This document shows positions 57,530 through 64,000 of a stretch of DNA of 64,000 nt, piece by piece (position 1 is the stretch's first letter; every line of letters starts with the position of its first letter). The notes under the pieces were generated by a model that was not told where the DNA came from, did not search any database, and was given only the letters and a program-made list of their open reading frames with translations. The DNA lies in contig CM065647.1 in the NCBI GenBank assembly GCA_033220425.1, positions 1,240,001 to 1,304,000 of the forward strand. Direction: 5' to 3'. Position numbers and translations under genes: made by a program. This stretch comes from Lepraria neglecta (taxonomy: Eukaryota > Ascomycota > Lecanoromycetes > Lecanorales > Stereocaulaceae).

Positions 57530-58375
57530 ATGACGTCCTCATTCGACTTCGAGTTCGGGGACATCGTCACGTACGCGAAAACGAACAATTTCCCGGACGA
57601 TCTCGACGCTGTAGAGAGAAAGACAATCAAAGACCGCTTGGACTTGCCGATTAAGCTTACACGCATCACCAATCTCACGGTCGGTCGGGACCCGGACGGG
57701 GTGCAGAATCGCAGGCAGGTTGACAGTCTGAATCATTCTGTTTTTTACCTATAACTTGAGGGCGACAGTCAAGCTCGATTTAGCATGAAGAACACGGCGT
57801 ATTAGGTGTCCTCGCAGTGAAATTCCAGAGTTTCACCACCCATTCCTACAAGGCCGTCATGGCCATCGAGAGCCCATGGGACTCGCTCGACACCATCGTC
57901 ACTTCGTGAATTCGTGAATTCGTGCTCATACCCGACTACGCTGGGCTGGCAGATTTTGAAATGACGGAGAATCTTTCCGGTTGCCGCTGCTGGGTGTAAG
58001 TTTTGGAGACAGCATAATAAGGGACAAGGCTAACTCACTGGCAGCAAGGGCACAGCGCAAGTCTTAATCGAAGCCGGTTTGTTCGACCTCAGCATTACGT
58101 GCAATGAATTGGGGTGGTCTCCCCTCACGATCCGACCCGGACTCACGCCAGAGAAACGAAAGGCCGAGATCATCAGTCTCTCGCTCGAACGATTGGAGCA
58201 GCTTTTCGAAAAGTATTACACTCTCAAGGGATATCCCAGAGAGGTCTCGCCACCGGAGGGTAGGTTTATCAATGGTCTGAAGAAAGGCCCGTCAGTTCTA
58301 GCATACATGTGGGACAATATGCAAGCCGGAGCCTGTGGAAGTGCAAGAGGGAATCGGAGAACTGACGGTAGCTGA
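57530..58375 (+). pseudogene. Decayed multi-exon gene, unknown family
   Basis: From ATG at 57530 the frame MTSSFDFEFGDIVTYAKTNN runs 63 codons to a GTTGAC donor. A second block near 57814-57908 reads AVKFQSFTTHSYKAVMAIES and then stops. A third, 58018-58375, reads GTAQVLIEAGLFDLSITCNE and later LEQLFEKYYTLKGYP. No single set of splice sites joins all three in frame, and an 8-bp tandem repeat (TTCGTGAA) sits at the break near 57903-57924. It is probably a broken gene. Confidence 0.4.
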
Positions 58376-58700
58376 AGGCAAGCAAGCGGCCTGAACATAC
58401 CAGGGTAATCAAAACGCGGTCGGTATTGTTGTTGATGGTCTGGCGCATGATATTTCTGCTGGTTTTCTTTTATTCCGAGTTTACTGGTCGATTTGTTTTG
58501 TTTCGGTACGAAGATTAAAAAAACCCCTGCCCAGAGCCAAAGCGCGACGGTCGAGAAGACTTTCATAGTCGTCTTCGTCGAATCAGACCGAGGTGAGGGG
58601 TACTACAAAACACGTTGCTCCCTAGCTTACACCATGATTATTGGATAACATTGTGTTCTTAGACTACTAGAATGACAACGAAGGGAAATTGGTTGAGTTA

Positions 58701-58724
58701 TTCATGATTCATGATTCATGATTC
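58701..58724. repeat. Heptamer tandem repeat TTCATGA
   Basis: Three and a half direct copies of TTCATGA; each TCATGA is itself palindromic. Confidence 0.7.
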
Positions 58725-58983
58725 GCGTGCGTAGGCTCACAGACGCCTAGCAAGCCATCCAATATGTAACACAGAACTGTCAAGTACACAGTATTAGTGT
58801 TATACCCAGTACCTTAACGTTATCTCAAATAACAGTTCGAAATAACTCTTCAATGTAAAGCCGAGCGGCTTACAAGAAAGAGCACACCATGATCCATAGC
58901 AGTTCGAAATTTTTGCAGTCGGTGCTTATATAAAGGCACCTCTCTGCAGTCGCACCATCTTTCTCATCACCACCACCACCAAC

Positions 58984-59422
58984 ATGACCATGCCCACCAC
59001 TACCCGCGACGTAGTCGCATTGCTGTCCAATAACATCGACTGCGTCGACCTCCTTAGCGCCATCGCAACCCCCTCATGTTAACCTTATCCTTCAGAGGGC
59101 GAAGGACAATCTTTTGCCGATATCGTGGATACGAAGCCGCATACGCGATTAACTATACGTATCAGCTCTTATAACGGAGCTCCTAGCTCTTACGCGAAAT
59201 TATGAGACTTGTTTCGTAACCCATTTCCTCTATAAACTAGCGGAGAAGTTGAGAAACGGAAAAGGGTTCAAATCGGCGGAATTGACGTTCGTGACCGGGT
59301 ACTTGGACCAGCTATTCCAACGGTGGCGAGTCCACATGGCGGAGGTCTTGGACGAGGTGGAATCCCTTGCGTGGCAGAAGGAGAGCTCGATTTGGTGGAT
59401 GGAGTTCGCAGAGTATGAATGA
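58984..59422 (+). pseudogene. Short decayed gene beside a transposon
   Basis: Starts MTMPTTTRDVVALLSNNIDC at 58984. A frame change near 59075 leads to LILQRAKDNLLPISWIRS, a TAA, and then a long coding-like block ALITELLALTRNYETCFVTH through GYLDQLFQRWRVHMAEVLDE to EFAEYE and its stop at 59422. The promoter region has a TATATAAAGG-like site near 58926-58935, which suggests it was once expressed. Family not recognised. A pogo-type transposon begins 178 bp downstream. Confidence 0.4.
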
Positions 59423-59599
59423 GATGAGAGTCGACTTGAATCAATGTGCGTGACCTCGAACGTCTTGCCTGTAGACGACGGATTGTCCCGTTGAGAAGTG
59501 CTGTCATGCAGGACGCAATCGTAGACATACAAGCATAATCCCCGAAGGGACCTAGCCGTTGTAAAGGAGCTATACGAGGTTTGTACGGCTCTATAAATA

Positions 59600-61419
59600 A
59601 CGTAGTTCACCGGGAAGCGGGTCACTCCTAGAAGCGGGTCACTCCTAGAAGCGGGTCAACTTCAACTTCTATCTACGCGCCGTAACCATAATACAATCCG
59701 ATTCTGAACTGCTAGAGTCGTTCTCTAGTATCTGTTCATCCTGCTCGCTATCGATTTCATCGATCGTACGCTTTCGTGGTTGCTCTTTCGCCTTTCGCGC
59801 CGCTGTATCTGCTTCCGCCGTCCGCGCGATCTCGAGCACTTCCTCGGTACCAAAGACGAACTTGCCCTTTCATGCCATTCGCTTCCCCTTCGTACGTTGC
59901 TTGCGTGTATGAAGAAGCTGCTGTTGTTTAGCGATCTGTTTCCGCGCTGTAATCAGCTCGCTATTCGTTCTTTCGTACGCCTCGGTCATCCGCTCGGTTT
60001 CTCGTCGCGCTTTTTCAGGAAGGTTTTCTACGCTTCGGAGGGTTGACTTTAATAGAGAATTAGCTTGGTGTAGTTCAGTGCCGTCTGGAGGAGAACTTTC
60101 TCGTAGCGAAAGATCGAATTGGGATTGCTCCGCCGGCGAACGTGGCGGTACGACGTCCAATGTCGTAGGTTTCGGAAGCTGTTCAAGGGCCTTCATCGGT
60201 TCCAGCGGTACTAAACCGGCGGCTTTCCATCCCGAACGGGTATTATTCGAATTTAAGGCCTGATGCCTAGCGCGAACAAACATCTCCGTCCATTCCACGC
60301 GCGAAATGCGTCCGGATTCGAGTCTAGAAACTGCGTCGGTCTCGCATGCTAATGCCCGTTTCAGAGGCGCAAATACGCTGATATCGAGCGGCTGAAGGAT
60401 ATGCGAGCAGTGCGGTGGTAGGATAAGCAAGTCGATCAAGTGCTCCATACAGAAAGCGATTAGATCTGCTATGACCGTCGTGCGGTAGGGTTCTCCGGCC
60501 GCGTAAGCGGCTCGAAAACAGTATGGATCCATTCGAATCCGTGCGAGTCGGATGTCCAGCCGCTGTTACTCGTAGAGAACCTCCAGTTTGGAGGCGTACG
60601 AGCTGGAATCCAGGTAGAATTGGTATATTTTGGCCTTGAAAATGATTAACGGCGGAATCGCGTCGCCGGCTGCGCCGATACACTCGACCGCGGTTATCCA
60701 TTCGTGTCGACCAGCGATAACCTTCCAGCTTGATGATTCGCGTATATCAACTAACGCTCGAGATGACTGACTCGCGCCAACCGCGAAACCAGACTCGTCC
60801 ATGTTATGGATCCGTTCTGCAGGGTATTGATGCTGTACGAATAGCTCCGTCACCGCGTCGAACCACCGCTGTACGCCGTCGTGATTAGCTGCGTGAAAGC
60901 GTGCGTCTTCGATCTGACGTGTCCAGATGCTACCGAGTTCGGAATGACGGCCTTTGAAGCGTTCGAGCCCGGAATAGCCTATCGGTCGAACAGGAAGCGT
61001 TACCGTACGCGAAAATTGAACGCGTCCGCGACGGACTACTTCTTCGGCCATTTCTATCACCAATTTTGGCGATGCAGGATAACCAGTACGTGTGAGACGT
61101 GTAATCCAGCGTACTAAGGTAAGTTCTTCCGCGCTAGAAAGGTTTTGTTGCGATTCGTAAGTGTTAGAGCGCGAAGTTCGTCCGTTCATTCGCGCTTATA
61201 GAGTCGAGTATGGAAGTTGAAACTCTTCTGCAGCCTTTCGTATGATAGCATCCGGTCTAGAAGATATACTAGATATAGCCTGTTGTATCTCGATCTCGTT
61301 TTCAGCGACGTTCTGATTTGTACGAACCATCGTGGTGGAAAAATGAGAGGTTGAAGTTGTACAGTCGTGGATCGGTGATCCGCTTCTATAGGAGTGACCC
61401 GCTTCCCGGTGAATTACGT
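59600..61419 (-). mobile_element. Defective pogo/Fot1-type DNA transposon, 1.8 kb
   Basis: The inverted repeats begin ACGTARTTCACCGGGAAGCG and continue GGTCACTCCTA, with TA at both flanks (59598-59599 and 61420-61421). The left end repeats a 17-bp unit (GAAGCGGGTCACTCCTA) two and a half times. On the minus strand the transposase begins near 61331 (MVRTNQNVAENEIEIQQAIS), with one TAA before NGRTSRSN. It then has the HTH/CENP-B-like region and the first catalytic block IHNMDESGFAVGA near 60800. A frame change near 60565 follows, and the region that should carry the second catalytic Asp (DGH) is missing. The last part, with ILPPHCSHILQPLDISVFAP near 60400, is open to 59870. So it is non-autonomous, but the ends are well kept. 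Confidence 0.88.
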
Positions 61420-62502
61420 TAGCATACTCTCCAAAATGCCCGAGAGCTTCAAAGCTTCTTGTCTGCATCTTTCTTTCTCAAGCGATATAAAGCTCGCTTG
61501 CTCCTTCCACTTGGTGATCAGCTCCCCGCAGACCTGAACAACCTCAGCGAATTTTACTCCAATCATACTAGTGCCACCGATGCGGAGGAGTGGATGGATA
61601 AGAACGAGTACCACAAAGCCACTGCTGATGATGCTACCGGGGAGTGGATGTGTCAATAGTGCTGCGATGGTGGTGAAGGGAGAGGGTGATAAGAGATGCG
61701 ACACCCGTTTGGCTCCGCAACTGGATCATGGATTTCGGCGGCAAGGAAAATAGGTCAATAAGCTTCCTCTGAACGAACCGCACCCCAGGGAACTGGCTAC
61801 AGCAATGAGAGGAATTCTGCAAGCCCATATAACACTCTAAAGGTTGAGTTAGGAAGCTTCGGTCGGCTTGGGATATCTTTGAAGCCACTGCTCTTTAGTC
61901 AAGCGCTGTCCAGCGGTGTTCATGACATTGGTGACCTTAATGTCCAGTTCTGCGACCTCGAGTGAGTGGAGGCTTCGATCACTAGGACGCATCTGGCTCA
62001 CCTTCCAATGTCATCTCCCTTGCTGCTTTTCGCCAAAACATCTACTTCAGCTAAGCTCGTCGCCATCACGTGCAAAATACGGTGGTTAAGCAAGCTTGCA
62101 ATGGCGTTCTAGGTTTTGGGAGCCTGTTTTGGCTCCCCTGCTGATGGTCGAGGACCAGTTCTGGCACCTGGGAGTCTCCTAAAATAGACGCTCTAATTTT
62201 AGTATGGGACAGGTTTCGGGCACCCTTCAAAGGTTTTTTGGTTCAAGGAGAAGGGAGTGCTCAATGTACAGCTGGTTCATCGTCTTCTCCAGGAGGTTGG
62301 CAGGGGAGAGCCCCTCGGAACATCATCCTTGAGAAGCATCGTCAAGGGTGATACTCACCGTGTTAGATGCGCATTAGACGTGTACCGTTACCACACGTGC
62401 TGCATCATATGACGGACCATTTCAAGCTCGAAGGCTTCTCTTCACGTCTCAAGTGCTCTAGGTCACCGTGCGAGCACCCTTTCTCTTCCTGGCCGGGGTG
62501 CG
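61420..62502. other. Region right of the transposon, no gene supported
   Basis: A minus-strand frame near 61414-61704 has a hydrophobic stretch and a coiled-coil-like piece (KWKEQASFISLEKERCRQEA) that runs up to the transposon border, so the element may have cut into a gene. The remaining frames are short. Confidence 0.35.
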
Positions 62503-63106
62503 ATGTCAACGAAAAAGCTGAGCGTGATGCGGGCCTCGTCGTTGCGCTGTATCAAGGAGTCGCTGGACAACGCGCTTCCGCATTGCTACGCCAAATCCAG
62601 TCACAGTTCGATACTGTTGCAGTTGCAGATGTCGAAAGACTCGCGTCCCGATATTGGAGCAACTATCGCCTCTCCTGGACTCGAGGTTCTCCAGCACCCG
62701 GGACTTTTGCCGTTTCATCTTAAGGAGCTACGTGATAAGATTTGTGGGTTATGAGCCGCACAAGTCGCGTTTCCAGAAATCGGATTACTTTCGCGACGAA
62801 TGCTCCGGCTGTCAAGTGAACAAATTCTTGATGGATGCTGCATCACGAACATGGTACTGTCTCTGCTGGCACCGCAATGAAGTGGGTTCAAGTGTCTCTA
62901 ATGTTCCACGCTTTTCCTGCGTCTATGGTTTCAATCACCACCAGCTCACCAAAGAGCCATGGGAGGGAGCACATCCTAGGTGGGAAGGCCGAGCTCGTCT
63001 GGTACATGAAAGACTTGAACGGCTCTCTGACCGCCTGAGAAAATGCGTCGGCAGAGAGGCGTATGATGAGCTCGTGAACCTGCGTACGATCAAAAGTAAC
63101 GAGTAG
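62503..63106 (+). pseudogene. Possible decayed gene, unknown family
   Basis: One plus-strand frame near 62510-62720 (AERDAGLVVALYQGVAGQRA) adjoins another at 62654-63106 (DECSGCQVNKFLMDAASRTW, then YCLCWHRNE; last part LERLSDRLRKCVGREAYDEL). The Cys pairs CSGC and CLCW might be the rest of a zinc knuckle. The frames overlap without a good intron. It is convergent with the gene at the right edge. Confidence 0.35.
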
Positions 63107-63261
63107 AGATTTATTTGCAAGTTACTACCTAGAAAAGTAATGAATCGTCGTTCCTATGACTTTGCTGCAGTCAACCAGCCACCCAATGGTTACCTGCCAG
63201 GGCGTATCTCTAGCCAAGGCAGACATTGCTGTCTTATTCGTAGCATTTGCATCTACCTACC

Positions 63262-64000
63262 TCAGGATCTTTGCTCTTTCAGCAACTTGATGATATCCTT
63301 GTATTGTTCCATTTGCTCCTTGTTCTTTTCCTCGAGCTTGCTGGATTGCTCCCGCTGCTGTTGTTGCTGCTGCTGCTGCTGCTTTATCAGCATATCAATT
63401 TGATCTCTCAATCTATCGTTCTCCTGCTGCAGCTTCAAGGTTGGTGGTAGAGCAGGTCTCTTGAAGCTCGCGGTCCCCTGCGATAACGGTGCGCTTGTCG
63501 CAATCCCATGTGAATCTCCCTCTGGATCGGCATTAATACTGATATTAGAAGCGAAAGACTCCGAAGAGGGGTATGGTAGCTGCGCTATAGCGCTCTGAAT
63601 TCTTTTCAGATGGAGCGGGCCAAATTTGTCGTAGACTTTCCGGGTGAAGTTGTAGGTCGTCCACCGCTCCTTTCCGTGGAGGGCAGTGAAATCGAAACTA
63701 TGGATAGCGTGGCGGTAGAAAGTTTCTTTGTCCCCGTCGATTATAGCATAATGGCCGTAAATCTTCACCATGCTATGATCGTGGGAGATAGAGAAGGCAA
63801 GGATCTTTCGATTAAGCTCCTCTACACGCGACGATGCTCGTTTCTCATAATGGGGATTATCGATTTGAGGGACCGCTCGATATAGTTGAACGAGAGCATT
63901 AACTGCGATACTGCCGCTGTGGGCGTTCTGCCGGTCTGCCCGGTTAAGTGCCTGCTCCCCACATTTCACCTCGCACATCAAGAAAGGAAAGTATAGGTTC
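63262..64000 (-). CDS. DUF7924-like (PD-(D/E)XK-type) protein, 5' part beyond the window
   Basis: The frame is open to the right edge, so the N-terminus is missing; about 246 residues are visible. The block FLMCEVKCGEQALNRADRQN carries E-x-K after a hydrophobic strand, the restriction-endonuclease-like signature. It is followed by NALVQLYRAV, ILAFSISHDHSMVKIYGHYA, FDFTALHGKERWTTYNFTRK and PLHLKRIQSAIAQLP. I recall this order from the fungal DUF7924 family, whose function is not known. The C-terminus is a coiled coil with nine consecutive glutamines (CAG/CAA) followed by charged heptads (KLEEKNKEQMEQYKDIIKLL). Whether it has nuclease activity cannot be told. Confidence 0.75.
   Translation of the reverse strand, partial: NLYFPFLMCEVKCGEQALNRADRQNAHSGSIAVNALVQLYRAVPQIDNPHYEKRASSRVEELNRKILAFSISHDHSMVKIYGHYAIIDGDKETFYRHAIHSFDFTALHGKERWTTYNFTRKVYDKFGPLHLKRIQSAIAQLPYPSSESFASNISINADPEGDSHGIATSAPLSQGTASFKRPALPPTLKLQQENDRLRDQIDMLIKQQQQQQQQQREQSSKLEEKNKEQMEQYKDIIKLLKEQRS
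63353..63383 (-). repeat. Polyglutamine-coding CAG/CAA tract
   Basis: On the plus strand this is a CTG/TTG run; it codes for glutamines in the coiled coil of the edge gene. It is a likely length-variable microsatellite. Confidence 0.8.

Noticed and set aside
57903-57924. TTCGTGAA tandem repeat as a regulatory site
   Set aside because: Only two and a half short units inside a decayed gene; better explained as slippage.
1-64000. CRISPR array, operons, riboswitches or bacterial-type defence system
   Set aside because: The DNA is fungal nuclear; no regularly spaced repeats or bacterial gene order was seen.

Overview
This window looks like nuclear DNA of a filamentous ascomycete (Pezizomycotina). 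Genes carry short introns of about 43-130 bp with GTRNGT donors and CTRAC/CTGAC branch sites. Housekeeping genes of fungal type (Trm4/Ncl1, Alg1, Msc2) sit beside fungus-specific families (F-box-like proteins, a kinase-like fragment of the sort found in HET/prion-associated proteins, PD-(D/E)XK-like proteins). Several DNA transposons carry many in-frame stops of the kind made by C-to-T change, which fits repeat-induced point mutation (RIP). Exon borders below were read by eye from splice signals and reading frame and have not been checked against transcripts.

Layout. 1-9 kb: an edge fragment, the tRNA m5C methyltransferase (minus strand), a dead Tc1/mariner copy, a class II aldolase-like gene and an MFS transporter. 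9-15.5 kb: an accessory stretch with one apparently whole and two broken copies of an F-box-like family, a kinase-like fragment, a 181-bp MITE and other decayed genes. 15.7-18.8 kb: a 947-residue protein with a PD-(D/E)XK-like core. 20-25 kb: a membrane protein and three genes of unknown function, one of them broken. 25.5-30.7 kb: a pseudokinase and a FAD monooxygenase. 31.5-36.4 kb: the ER zinc transporter Msc2 and the mannosyltransferase Alg1, head to head on a 377-bp shared promoter. 36.5-40.6 kb: a tRNA-Ile-like gene, a tandem-duplicated coding relic and a heavily mutated pogo/Fot1 transposon. 40.7-43.1 kb: a one-TM protein, a weak ORF and a 52-residue two-exon microprotein. 43.1-48.4 kb: a gene-poor stretch. 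48.5-54.8 kb: two F-box genes, with a unitary pseudogene between them whose single frame spans about 273 codons and four stops. 55-64 kb: an aminoglycoside-phosphotransferase-like gene split by a 143-bp solo-LTR-like element, a second copy of that element, several decayed genes, a third transposon (pogo type) and, at the right edge, a polyglutamine protein with a DUF7924-like domain.

The housekeeping genes are intact and evenly spaced. The stretches 9-15 kb, 36.5-40.6 kb and 52.9-63 kb are fast-evolving compartments where transposons, gene fragments and C-to-T stops concentrate. The best candidates for new biology are the stop-riddled single-frame gene at 53 kb, the 947-residue nuclease-like protein, the conserved-looking pseudokinase, the 52-residue microprotein and the paired 143-bp elements.
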